This document shows, one piece after another, positions 1-10,399 of a DNA stretch of 64,000 nucleotides; within the stretch, counting starts at the first letter, position 1, and each line of letters begins with the position of its first letter. The notes beneath the pieces were generated by a model that saw nothing but the letters and a program-made list of their open reading frames with translations, was not told where the DNA came from and searched no databases. The position numbers and the translations under genes are program-made. Source of the stretch: Fasciolopsis buskii (lineage: Eukaryota; Platyhelminthes; Trematoda; Plagiorchiida; Fasciolidae); NCBI GenBank assembly GCA_008360955.1, contig LUCM01007929.1, positions 17,945 through 81,944 of the forward strand. Reading direction: 5' to 3'.

Positions 1-740
1 AGGAACCGAGATTTAGAGGCTGATGGTAATTGAGAAAATGTGGGCTAACAGATTGAAAACCACCTACTACACTATGTGACAATGAGCCGTTGCGAGTATC
101 GGGCATGTGATCAATGGGACACTATGGGTAGGCAGAGGAGGCAGAGATTGGGTTGGAGACAGAAGAGACAGGTCGAATAAGAGAGAGGGAACTCTGAACA
201 GTAGTCTATTGATCACTACCCACCCCGCTAGATGCAATGGGCAGCGCGGTCCTGATTATCATGCGCGACGACCGATGCAGTATGAAATTATTTTTAGGCG
301 TGTAACTCACGGGGACTGGTGGACGGGTGCTGCTAGGGTGTCCAGCCGCTAAGCATAAGAACGATGAGAGTTCCCAACCAAAGCCTTTGGTTCTGGCAAA
401 AACCTGACCGCAAGGCAGCGGGGTATAGCTGAATGGAAGTCCATCCAATTGCATCAATTATTCTTCCACTCATTTTTCCGACTGAGCTGCTAACTCAAAT
501 TAACCCCCGACTTGGAGGACCAGGAGACTACTTCGTCAGGCTTCTACCAATTGACCTTCCAGGTATGATTGGATCTTCGGTTTGAGATGAGCCATCCTGT
601 ATAGTTCGTTGGGTCACCGAAGGAAACAAGCCGTCATATAACGTCAGTGTGCAATCTTGGTGTGACACAAAATTATGGATCGGTTCAAGATTTTGCGTAT
701 CATCTTTTGGCGGTTCCGTGCTAATTTTCTCTGTCGTTGC
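1..740. other. No recognisable feature
   Basis: Short unrelated open frames only. A motif ACCGCAAGGCAGC near 412-424 recurs near 2,970-2,983, so part of this stretch is probably dispersed repeat. Confidence 0.5.
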
Positions 741-744
741 ATTG

Positions 745-1750
745 TTAGTGCATGTTTCGCCGGAGCGATTCGTCCGTCGTGATCAACTCTGGATTTGTCT
801 CCTTCTTCGATATTTCCGGTTTTTTTTCCTCTTGTGTGAACCCATTGTCTGGTTGTCTTCCAGTACTCCTTACCCTAACGTTTTCTTTGCTGAAAGGGAT
901 GTCGTTGGCGATGGAGCACAGGCGTAGGCCTCCCTGCAGGTCCTGCACGTCTAGTGCACTTCCCACCTCTCGGCAGATCTTCATGTCATCTGCATATAGT
1001 AGGATTTTGTAGCCTGCTTTCAGAGCAAGTGTATTCACGGAAATGGTGATGTCCTGGGTCCATTGTGGGCCTCGGTGGTATCGCGGTTGGTGCGTCAAAG
1101 CTACTAGAAGGACACCCGTTCATCCGGACTTGGAATTTTCGATTGTGCAGGTAGTGCGACATCCAGGTGGTTAGGGTTTTATTCAGTCTAATTTTCCTTG
1201 GCCGTTCCGGGATGGCTCATCCGGTCGAATGTCTTAGAAAAGTCCAATGAGATTGTGTGCAACTGAATTCTTCTTTCAACTACCCCACTCTGCCTGTCCA
1301 TAGCCTTGATCAGGTTTGTTTGACACGATCTGTGTCCTATAAACTCGTGATGTAGGTCGTGCAAGTGGCCGTCCTCAAAGAAGATGCGTCGAACATCATC
1401 GGTCAGGCTTTCCATGACTTTTGAGACTATCAGTAGCAGCTCAACTGGACGACAGTTTTGACTTTCGGACCGACTGCCACACCTTAAGATCGGAGAAACC
1501 ACATAGGTCTTCCATTTCTCTGGGACTTTGCCCACCCTCATGGAATGATTTAATAGCTCACACAGTAGATGGGCTAGTTTGTCTGTGCACTGTTGCAGGA
1601 TCATAGGCTAGATCTCATCGAGGCCTGCTGAATTCCGTACTTCCAGTATGCTTTGCTGAAGCTGCAATTTTTCGGCCGAGAAGCTTATTATTTCGGCTCC
1701 TCTTTGCGATGAGTTTTCTGCCCCTCTTGCTTCCATGCCTTAATCTCTCA
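745..1750 (-). mobile_element. CR1/Jockey-like LINE fragment, reverse transcriptase
   Basis: Reading the minus strand, the region 1,604-1,188 carries fingers and palm blocks of a non-LTR reverse transcriptase: LLNHSMRVGKVPEKWKTYVV, then HEFIGHRSCQTNLIKAMD and LDFSKTFDRMSH (motif A, normally L-D-F-S-K-A-F-D-R-V). The region 1,098-745 carries motif C as ILLYADDMKIC. Stops and frame changes separate the blocks, so the copy is dead. It abuts an RTE-type fragment at about 1.9 kb in the same orientation. Confidence 0.8.
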
Positions 1751-1924
1751 ATATCTCTGGTCTGAGTGGAGCGAACACCGAATAGCAGTAGGCAGCCAGT
1801 ACATTGGCCGAGAAGGTCAACATGGCAAAACTTAGTAAATGAAAGCACAAGGTCTCGCACTGCAAGACTAACCAACCTCAGTGTAACGCAGCTGGTTGGC
1901 ATTGATGAAGACTACAAATAGACG

Positions 1925-2870
1925 TTCCGTTATCCTCGCGGATTTTCTCTCCGATACCACGTCTTTCGGTACCAGGTGGAACTCCTTTCGGAATTTCCCC
2001 TGGCGAGGGCAACTGATTCCATCTCAGCAGCGCGTATCGACCACCACCTCTCGCGAACTAGGGCTTGATTAGCAGCGAAATCTGCTGGAATTGATCTGCG
2101 GATATCCATAAGTCGGAGTTCGCTGATGCCCAGTGATCTGCTGGTCTGGAAGTTGTCCCGGAACCGCTGAGACAAGCAGAATGCAGGGTCCACTTGACAA
2201 GGGACCATCTGTGCTCCAAAGATAATTGCGGTTTAGGGCCCATTTATCTTTCATTTCCTTCCGGAATTTTGTCAGCTCTGTAGGCTTTGATGCTCTGGTG
2301 ATATCGACTCGCGATGCCATCTCTCTAGTCCCACTAAACTGCATAGAAAGCCTAGCGCACACCGCCGGTGCGTGGTGAAGATCAAGACAATTTCCCTGCC
2401 ACCAACCACTGTTTTGGATACAGCCTTTCCATCTGTAACCTATTGCGATGTGATCTATATGTTTCCAATCTTGAGTTGGCCAAGGAAGCCGCTAGGTTGT
2501 TGAACCTGATGCTGAATAGAAACAGTCGATAATGAAAGCATTGACTCACACCTTTTGCCACTGTCTGGGCGGTAGCAGTTAAAGCCAAAATGACTCCCTA
2601 TATGTTCACCGTGAGTAATACTAGCGACCTTAGCATGTAGGTCCCCGGATAGAACGACAATGTCCGTTTTTGTTCTTATTAAGGCATGAAAACGCTGATA
2701 AAATCTGTCCTTTCTGGCATCCAGACTGCAGTATGTAGGTTCATTGGCCCATTGGGCTATCCTCGATTCCGTGTCAGTAACACGAGATAAGAAAGCAAAC
2801 AAATCCGAAAGTCATTGGGCACGCAACGGAAAGTGAACAGAGAGATTTAATGAAGAGGCCATCAATAAAA
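1925..2870 (-). mobile_element. RTE-type LINE fragment, endonuclease and linker
   Basis: On the minus strand 2,802-2,455 reads an apurinic-endonuclease segment (TDIVVLSGDLHAKV, then HIGSHFGFN), as in V-L-A-G-D-x-N-A-K-V...H-L-G-G-x-F-G. The stretch 2,362-1,930 gives the linker seen in these elements (DFAANQALVRERWWSIRAAE then ARGNSERS). The copy has frameshifts. Sequence up to about 3,083 may be more of its 5' part, but the match there is poor. Confidence 0.72.
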
Positions 2871-3453
2871 GAATGTGAATGTGCAGATTCATGATTTGTC
2901 TGTGGGTGCAATACTGCAAGGTTGCTTTCTTATGAACCTCTGACTGGAGACTTTAGCCATCCGAACCTTAACCGCAAGGCAGCAAAACGCAGCGCAGGGT
3001 CTGTATGAACTAGGCACTAGTAACTGATTGTTCAGTTTCTGCGCCCTTCGGATGAGGCCAGATATCTTGGGTGCCCAGTACATCCCTCTGCAACAAGTGC
3101 CAGATGAACATGCAGTTCATGGTTGTTTTGAAATCAGAGTTTAACCGTCTCCCCTAGGCTGATTACCAAAGACCAGTCAACCCGGTGAATTGCGCCGGGG
3201 ATTCGCCCTCGCACGTTAGTAGGCACGCCTCTGCCACGAGAAGGCAGTTGACAGGGCTTCCTCAGGAGAAACTGTAAGACGCACGGTCATTTGGGAACAT
3301 TTCGAAAGGTGTTCAGGATGAGTAGCCAAATCGGACCCTGAGACATCCACCTCTGGTCATACAGAGGCCTTTGGAGGAACGTGTGAGAATAGTAGCGTTG
3401 ATATTTGCTCAGACATTAAATCGTCAGATTTGTGGGCGACTTTGTTGAACTGA

Positions 3454-4200
3454 GTGAAGGCCCAAATAATTTGCTTTTTCTTCTGTGGTCTGAACGATAT
3501 TTTGTGTTTGGCACCTTCGCAGCGTGAAATGTTGTTGCAGGTCTGGATTGGGTCGAAGCCCAATCATTTTCTTGCAGAGGAAGAATTGGGCGAAGTAGGT
3601 AGGTTTAGTTATCTGGTTAGTTTTATCCCATCTGGTGGTAATATCGGATGAGATGGTTTCCCACATTCAAAAAGCTCGACTGACATCTCGCCACTTTGAA
3701 GCGTCGGCCTGACATCCGGTTATCGACCAAAGGTCGTTATTGCTCTACGGCTCCGCAACCTGGTCCTTGAGAGTAGAAAATATGCGACGACTTTTGCTGT
3801 TTGAACACAGTGGTCCTGGTAGTATTGGCAGAATATGGTAGGGTAATTTTATAAGTAACTCATACGGCAGCCATGAGGTACTAGGTTCTAGGATTCAGCC
3901 CTTAGTTGAGGCGTTGTGTGACTAGTTTAAGGTGATGCGGACATGTTTCGCACTTGGCCACGGAGCGACTGTTCTCCGAGGCAGACAATGGTTAGAAGTT
4001 GGGTCAAAGTGGCCAGTCAATAAAGTGGGAAATAAGTATGAAAACCCTAACCATTGAACTGCCTTTTGTAGATACAGTTTGGGTTTCACGAGATCCTGTC
4101 ACCTTCCGAATGGCGGTTGGAGACAGTAGGCGACGTGGCTTAATGTTGCACTAAGTGGCATTCCTGCATTCGAAATTTTTATTCTGTATAATTGCTCGAT
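3454..4200 (+). mobile_element. RTE-type LINE fragment, C-terminal part
   Basis: Degenerate reading frames show EEELGEVGRFSYLVSFIPSG, then SHIQKARLTSRHF, SLLLYGSATWSLRVENMRRL and LLFEH. These are the post-palm blocks shared by the other RTE copies here (Y-L-G-S, R-I-x-K-A-R, L-L-Y-G-x-E-T-W-x-x-R-V). Stops and deletions are frequent, indicating an old copy. Confidence 0.72.
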
Positions 4201-5590
4201 TTATTATCATCCAATCGATCTCCCACTATTCCTCCTCCTTTTTATGTTTGAGTAGATAATGCCCTGAGACAATAGATATTGAAAATAGGTGACAATATCT
4301 GGGAGGTATGTACACTGATCGGAAGTAACCATATGGGAGTAGAGAGGTGAGGAATTTCGCAGTTGGTTCTCTGTCGCACAGACTGTACATAGGACCTAAA
4401 CTTAATTGATTATAGAATTTCAAAACGACTTGAGAACAATACGCTGTAAACGACGAAGATTCTCTCCCAAGTTGTTGATTATGCTCTTCTGTACCGCAAG
4501 CTGGGATTGAATTAGTAACCTTTCGCCTTGTTTCGTAACATTTCGCTTTAGATCAGTTTGGTCCAATTTTCCAAAATTGTCCATCTCAACAGCATATATT
4601 CCCTCGCGTGAACACCGCTTCGGAGGTTATCGAGACAATACAAATAGTCTATTGCTTTCCACACCCGAACCATTTTAACATACCTGATCTGTCCTAGAAA
4701 ACATGCCGCAACAGATTGCTCCCTTTTTGCCTTGTTAAGTACTGCTGTGTGCACAAACGCTTTTTGCTGACGAACTGCGAACGCATGGACTTTTACAAGT
4801 GTTGTCTTTTGTCTGTATGTGAATGTGATTGGTCGAAGTGGCACAATGGTGCCTAATAACAATGCATCATAACTTTTTCTTCAGAAAATCATTGAACGTT
4901 CCAACCATTCAGAAGTCGGTTTACTTGAATATCGAAGTGAGTGTTCCCCTTCCCATTCTGTTATCAGCCTTTCCCTATAGGAATCCTGCTACGTGTCACT
5001 GGTGTTGTAAGTCGGTTCTCGACGATAATTAGTGCTTCTCTCGCCGTTGTTTGCATTGACGATTTGAGAATTATCTTTAGATTCATTCTACTTCAACATT
5101 TCACGGTTGTTCCACTAGAACTTCAACAGGATATGCAGCTTGTTCGGTGTCAGTAATTCACGGAAATGCTGATCCTGGTGCGCCTAATCTCGCAAGGTTT
5201 TCCTCTCACCTGCTTTCCTGTCCCAGTTCGTTTATCTGAGGTCTTCTTAGGAATCTTCCTCTTATTCTCGACAGAGGGGATTGAAAATCGTCGTTTTATT
5301 TTGATTTAATATGGTAATGTTATTGTGGATGGGGCTAGAGGAATATACATCTCAACGGTAGCTCAACAAACAGTGCAAGCGATTGGTCTCAGGCGACGTT
5401 CCAACAAATATTCAATTCTGGACAACGCAACACAAGGCGTGAATCAGGCAAAACGCGGGAGTGGGTCACGCTGATGTGATGAAACAATGTGACCCATTAG
5501 AAAGTTTCCGAATAGAAAACGCTGATACTTACGGGGGTGTGAGGTAGCTCGAAAACGCCTACAAATTGGTCCCTTCTTTCGCGTTTTGTC
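4200..5590. other. No recognisable feature
   Basis: Several short ORFs, none with family resemblance or good splice context. If the 5,593 exon is real, this would be intron of the CASD1-like gene. Confidence 0.45.
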
Positions 5591-5592
5591 AG

Positions 5593-5632
5593 ACAGTTGT
5601 GTCAGATTTCTTTACGACCGATTCCACGTCAT
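5593..5632 (+). CDS. CASD1: CASD1-like candidate exon with the GDS serine block (tentative)
   Basis: A pyrimidine-rich acceptor ending in AG at 5,591-5,592 is followed by codons reading (G)DSCVRFLYDRFHV if the previous exon supplies a G. This resembles the esterase block I of the family (GDSR-I-R-Q-L-F), whose serine is the expected nucleophile. A GTATAC donor would end a 40-nt exon. The match is short, the usual Arg after Ser is Cys here, and no exon linking it to 6,851 was found. It could be chance. Confidence 0.35.
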
Positions 5633-6351
5633 GTATACTGTGACAAAAAACTGCTTCCCCCAGAATCAGTCAAAACTTTTCTTATTAGTTCGGGAATTCA
5701 TGAATTTAAAAACTAACGTGATCACAAGACCGATCGAATTCAGCTGTTTCGCGTTTATTTCTAAACTATGTACAGACATTCCCTGGAGAGTTAATTCAGG
5801 ACAATGGCTTCATGTTTTCAGTGATGAGTAGAATCGTTCTCCACCACCTTCGACAGATATTGACATCGGTCTGTATTCAACAGATTTCGGTAATAAGTCT
5901 ATGTTAGATGAGGTTTCAGTTTAGCACTCAATCGCTTAACGACTGAATAAACTAAAAGTATCCGGAGATAACAGATAGAGGCAAACAGTAATCAAAGGAA
6001 TATCCTTTACCTACATTTGATTCCCACATGCTCTTGTGAGCCTTAAGTTTCGTTTCCTGATCTCCTTTGTGCAAGTTCAGGCTACTAGCCGATGCCGAAA
6101 CTGCAAGACGGTTTTGTTTCGGCACGCTGAGTGATGCGGTAATGATGCAGGCCGATGACCGAAGAGTACTAGTGGACGAACCCCTTTAGTACCAGACAGA
6201 CGGCGCGCGTACTAGGAATCCGACCTACTGGGAGCTGGAGAGCAAAGTCGGTACCAGACATTCGCCTTATTTCGCTAACAGAGTGAAGGTGATCTGATTT
6301 CCACTACACGTCCAGAGACAAAGAAGAGTCAATTAACTCGAAAGAATAGAA

Positions 6352-6730
6352 TCAATCGACCAACGAGCTTTGGACTAAAGGAACCAACATAAAGTTTACG
6401 ACGAATAAACGATAGGTCATTTGGTCGTCCTTACTTCGTTGGATTGGAACAGAACCAAGATGGCTGATCGAAGTCGCTAGAATTGGTGGCTGTGGTAATA
6501 CGGTATCAAAACTTTCAATGGATTTGGGAATTTGGGCTGGTCTTAGCCCAGATTGTTGATTTTTATGGGGTTCTGATCGTTGACCTTCGTGTTTAGATTG
6601 CAAACGTCTCATTACCAGTCGAGGTGACTTGCACTGACGATGCCATCTCGACTGGCAATGAAACGTCTGTCGTCTAAACGCCGAGCTCAGCAATCAGAAC
6701 CCCGTGAAAATCAGTCAACACTGCGCCTAG
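6352..6730. repeat. Two PLE-tail-like repeats in head-to-head inverted arrangement
   Basis: The minus-strand unit (6,630 down to about 6,545) and the plus-strand unit (6,641-6,715) share a string of the form CTCGACTGGYAATGARACGT followed by CTAAACRCC and CAATCAGAACCCC. They mirror each other about position 6,635. A third copy is on the minus strand at 12,240-12,345. The GAAACGT-containing tail is typical of Penelope-like remnants; the assignment is inference. Confidence 0.6.
6634..6674 (+). ncRNA. Hammerhead-like ribozyme motif (candidate)
   Basis: CTGACGA (6,634-6,640) matches the conserved hammerhead core. It is followed by a TGCCA/TGGCA stem (6,641-6,645 with 6,653-6,657), then GAAAC (6,660-6,664), a possible 3-bp stem III (ACG 6,663-6,665 with CGT 6,671-6,673) and C at 6,674 as the cleavage-site base (GUC). 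Two extra bases lie before GAAA, and I could not pair stem I. Penelope-like elements are known to carry hammerheads. Confidence 0.35.
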
Positions 6731-6850
6731 CATTCCTTTCCCTGACTCTGCGTATAACATTTCGTATCTGTGCCAACGATGCTTTCTACTCTTCTAAATC
6801 CGCTCTGTCGCTCACTCACTCACTCTCTTACACACATGCGATAACTGCAG

Positions 6851-6919
6851 GAAGCCTGGAAGATCTGGCCAGCGCTCTCGGATCTATCAAATTCACACGA
6901 ACCGTCTGGATGCTACAAG
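6851..6919 (+). CDS. CASD1: CASD1-like exon: esterase domain, W-M-L-Q block
   Basis: The exon starts at codon position 2 after an acceptor AG at 6,849-6,850, preceded by a CT-rich tract. It reads SLEDLASALGSIKFTRTVWM then LQ and ends at codon position 1 before a GTATGA donor. In the family this is the stretch just before the D-P-V block, where human CASD1 has a similar L-E-K-L-A...W-V-L-Q string. The donor splits a codon, and the first bases of the next exon complete it as Asp. It lies 145 bp downstream of an inverted pair of PLE tails. Confidence 0.75.
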
Positions 6920-7139
6920 GTATGACAGTGGTATTCGTCTAGGTTCGTCTGTCTGCTATTTTTTCCCTGTCCATCCTGCCATCCCTCCCGAGCTTTATTA
7001 CGGCCTGCTTTTTCCAAGTTGTAGGATGAAATAATATCAACTTATACGTTTATATGAAAAAGTATAATTAGGTCAAGCCGTCAGTTAAGCTTAAGAAGTG
7101 AAACTATTATCCCCTTGTATTGTTTGCTTGATGCATGAG

Positions 7140-7345
7140 AGCAGTAGAAGGAGTACGCTCTATAACGTTGGAGGCCCACGGCACTTACGATGGAGAACGG
7201 ATCGCCAACAGTAACCTTAAAACTTGTAGTGGTCCAGGATCACCTTGGGCTCCAGTAGGTCAAGCATGGCAATCCGCCGGCGTCAGCAAGTTGCCTCCTA
7301 CCATCAGTGACCGATCGATCTGGAATTCGAACCTTTTTAATGGCA
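7140..7345 (-). repeat. tRNA-derived SINE, family A, copy 1
   Basis: The plus strand ends with TCTGGAATTCGAACC, whose reverse complement GGTTCGAATTCCAGA fits a pol III B box. The body (CAACAGTAACCTTAAAACTTG...) is shared with copies at 7,425, 9,290, 35,715 and 50,390. Confidence 0.6.
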
Positions 7346-7424
7346 TGCCTCGTACATGAGTTTAATGGAAGGGGCATGCTCCGTAGCCATTAAGGCGAAG
7401 CACACGGGGTAGTGGTGGGAGGGG

Positions 7425-7560
7425 GGACTGGCAACCGTGATCCTAAAACTTGGAGTGGCATAGAACCACATGAGGTCTCATTGGGCCAGGCGTGGTAATG
7501 AGCCAGGCGACCGTCATTTGCCACCTGCCATTTGTAACCTTCTCGATCGCCAACATCCAG
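7425..7560 (-). repeat. SINE family A, copy 2 (body only)
   Basis: Contains the shared body: GGCAACCGTGATCCTAAAAC, TTGGAGTGGCATAGAACCAC and a GGGCCAGGCGTGGTAATGAG block. No clear tRNA-like head remains. Confidence 0.6.
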
Positions 7561-8422
7561 TCCACATGACCATCACCCTCATTGATTAGCACCCGAGCCA
7601 GATGGCTCATAGCAAGGTTTTTACATCGTTTTTTATCAGAAGTGCCGAAATTTAGATAAGCTAGATAAATAAGAACGACATGAAGAGTAACCACGTAAAC
7701 AGTCGGCTTGTTCTTCTTTTGCGCTAGAGGTTAACAATACTCAGTATCTTCATTGACAAACTCAGTCCAGAGAAGATCACAGAAAAATGAGATTCGATTA
7801 CTGGTTACCGAGTAACAGAATATGCTTTGAAGTCGTTCTTCATAGGACCAAGACGAATTATAGGCGGACAGTATACCAAGCTGGAAAAGACATTAATAAA
7901 TGACACTGGAAATGACGATTTACAGTATCCAGTCTTGGAAAAACACCGCAGCCTACTCTGGGGTATTCGAGGCCAGGGGATTGAGTAAGTCGTTGAACAT
8001 GATGTTTATTGAGAGAATAAAGGAGTTGTTTAGCTCACCGCTTTTGGGTCAACAGTGGATCGGTCACCTGTGAGGGTTCATTGGAACGTAAAGCAGTGTC
8101 CCCTGAGGAATAGGCCCTCCATGACTTGCACGAAAATTTTGGTTGTACCTCCGGTGCCCTTGACAGAACGCCAACCTAATCTACTTTCAGACGGTCAGTT
8201 CCAAAATAGTTTTTAAGATACTCATGTCTCCAACGACTCGTTAGTGTTGGTCAGCCTTACCCATGGCCTCCATTGATAATGTTGAATACAGTTTTCGCAC
8301 AAGTATCATATGAAACATTTGTTGGTCAGGAAGCATTCGATTCTCGGTTGTGACTTACTCGACTCTTTTATCTCCCACCTTTTCCTCATATATCGGACCA
8401 CGGTATTAACGCACAAACTTAG

Positions 8423-8513
8423 ACCCGGTTGCTGAGGGTCTTTTGTCCAACGAATGGAAACTGATCACGAACAAAGATATTGACGCATACAATACTGTTG
8501 CACAAAAAATCAT
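8423..8513 (+). CDS. CASD1: CASD1-like exon: esterase domain, D-P-V to Y-N-x-x-A block
   Basis: Acceptor AG is at 8,421-8,422. Joined to the preceding exon, the first codon becomes GAC, and the exon reads DPVAEGLLSNEWKLITNKDI followed by DAYNTVAQKI. This is nearly collinear with the family segment D-P-V...L-L-S-E-N-R-K-M-I-T-N-E-K-I-D-A-Y-N. It is one of the clearest matches in the window. It ends at codon position 2 before a GTGGGT donor; the next exon adds G to give Met. The donor is a slightly unusual GT site. Confidence 0.87.
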
Positions 8514-8957
8514 GTGGGTTCAAATCTGACTAAGATGCTGATTGTTCGTTGGTCTTGCTTATTACGTGCTTTTATGCGGACTGTTTGGGTCGACTGTCAT
8601 CCGATTATGATATCTGATTGATTTCCAAGCGATAGTTACTGGACTTTTTCTGTTATAATTCCGCTTGTTGTTACATCATGTTGTCTTCTGGTTTTGGGTA
8701 ATGATTTTTAATTTAACCGTTATTGTTCTGGATGCCGATAGGTGCAAAAAAGGGAAGTTTGCTTCATTTCTGAACTGCAGCATGTTTATCACAAAGTGTT
8801 TCGGTTGCCCGATTTTCGAATTGCGCATGAGCCGTCGTAATTGTAAGCTAAACAATGGGCATAAGTGGACCCCTCTGTATCCAGGTTTCGACGAGTTTGC
8901 CTGGCCATGGGCGAAACACAATACTTCGAAATGGTCTACCGTGCAATATTCGTTAGA

Positions 8958-8974
8958 ATATATATATATATATA
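8958..8974. repeat. (TA)n microsatellite
   Basis: Seventeen bases of alternating A and T. Confidence 0.9.
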
Positions 8975-9289
8975 CTTTTGAAAAGTTACGTGCAGACAAA
9001 ATAACCAGGATTCTCTGAGGCAGTCGATCAGCTTCCTGGTTACTGCCAATCACGAATTATGCAAATTATCTTCACGCCTAGACACTATTTTGGCACCATA
9101 TCTCATTTGCACATAAGTAGTGAGGAAGAGATACGGGTGCCATAATACACATGGAGTATCTCCCTAGAAAGATGACTTGACAAAACAACACCAGGCTGCC
9201 CGTATGAGCAATATTGATAGTGAACCCGTTGCAGTGTTTTTGAGGATCTTTTTTACGACGTGTTTGGAGCATGACTAAAGTGGAGGAGA

Positions 9290-9480
9290 GAGGGACCCGC
9301 AACCCTAACCGTGGAATTTGGAGTGGCATAGAACCACATAAGGTCACACTAGGTCAGGTATGGTAACGAGCCGGTTGGTAGCGGGTTGCCATCTACCATC
9401 AAAGTGACCTGCAGGCCTGGGATTCGAATCTCTGACCTTTTAGGTGACAGACGTTTAATCCATTTGACCAACTCCGTCTA
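9290..9480 (-). repeat. tRNA-derived SINE, family A, best-preserved copy
   Basis: On the minus strand a tRNA-like head reads AGTTGGTCAAATGGATTAAA (A-box-like), then AGATTCGAATCCC (B-box-like), followed by the family body with CTACCGTTACCATACCTGACC-like and TGGTTCTATGCCACTCC blocks. It lies in a CASD1 intron, antisense to the gene. Confidence 0.7.
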
Positions 9481-9669
9481 AATGATGCACATTAAAAATG
9501 TGCATTTTATTGAATGCTTCAGTCATAATGTCATTCGGCTGGTTCTTAATAACACGTTTGCCATCAACACTGCATAAAATGACACTTTTGTGCCACCTTA
9601 CTTTGCAAGATCACAGCTTGCCTTTCGCATATCCTTGATCTTAGCTCTTAAACGCTATTCCATTAACAG

Positions 9670-9722
9670 GCAAAGCATTGCAGGCGTGGAAATTTGGCAT
9701 TCAAATCGCCTGATCGCTCAAC
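9670..9722 (+). CDS. CASD1: CASD1-like exon: esterase domain, L-I-A-Q block
   Basis: Read from an AG at 9,668-9,669, the exon gives QSIAGVEIWHSNRLIAQ and ends at codon position 1 before a GTATGG donor. The family has V-K-M-F-S-V-S-K-L-I-A-Q here. The open frame runs further upstream and offers other AGs (9,643-9,644 and 9,682-9,683), but only the one chosen agrees in phase with the preceding exon. The split codon becomes Pro (CCG) with the next exon. The SINE copy at about 9,290-9,480 lies in the preceding intron. Confidence 0.75.
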
Positions 9723-10399
9723 GTATGGGCTTCCCGGCAGTAAATTGGCATTGCCCAGTGAAAGCAGATTCGACTGTCACGGGTACAGCCAAAACCAAGA
9801 CAACGGTCATAAAGAATGCCACGGCCGAAGGTGTGTTTCATTTTCCTATAGTACAAAAAAATAAATAACGGTTTGTTGTATTCTTTTGATGGACTGTCTT
9901 TTCGTATGCAACATTTTGGAAAGTGTTTGAGTTTCAATTTCTCTCGGGAGAAGAGTATTTACATGAGTGCGATGAGTTCCAGAAAATATTAACCTCATGG
10001 ACAGTTATTCTCACATCCCTAGCCGGAGTCGTTTTGTGAAGCACCACGCCCACGCACCCCGATTCACTTCGGACTTGAGAGACCAGGAAGCGTGCTGATG
10101 CACAGTCACGTTGCAATGACTTTCTCATCATTATCTCTTGTCAACAGAAATCCATCGATCTTCTACAGCTGTTTTTGCATGCTACTCACCGACTTCGGTT
10201 TCATTCGGTGCCCCTGATTCGAGAGAAAATCTGAAACAAATTAAAGATGTCTTCCACGCAGCACCAGACGCAGCGCTTGAATCTAGATCATTTGGTGCTC
10301 AGAATCTATTAATATCTCTGTTTGATGCCGACTAAGTCCTTACTCTGGATGTCACGTACAATGAGATTCGCAGATCCTTGCGAAGTCGGATAATGGATA

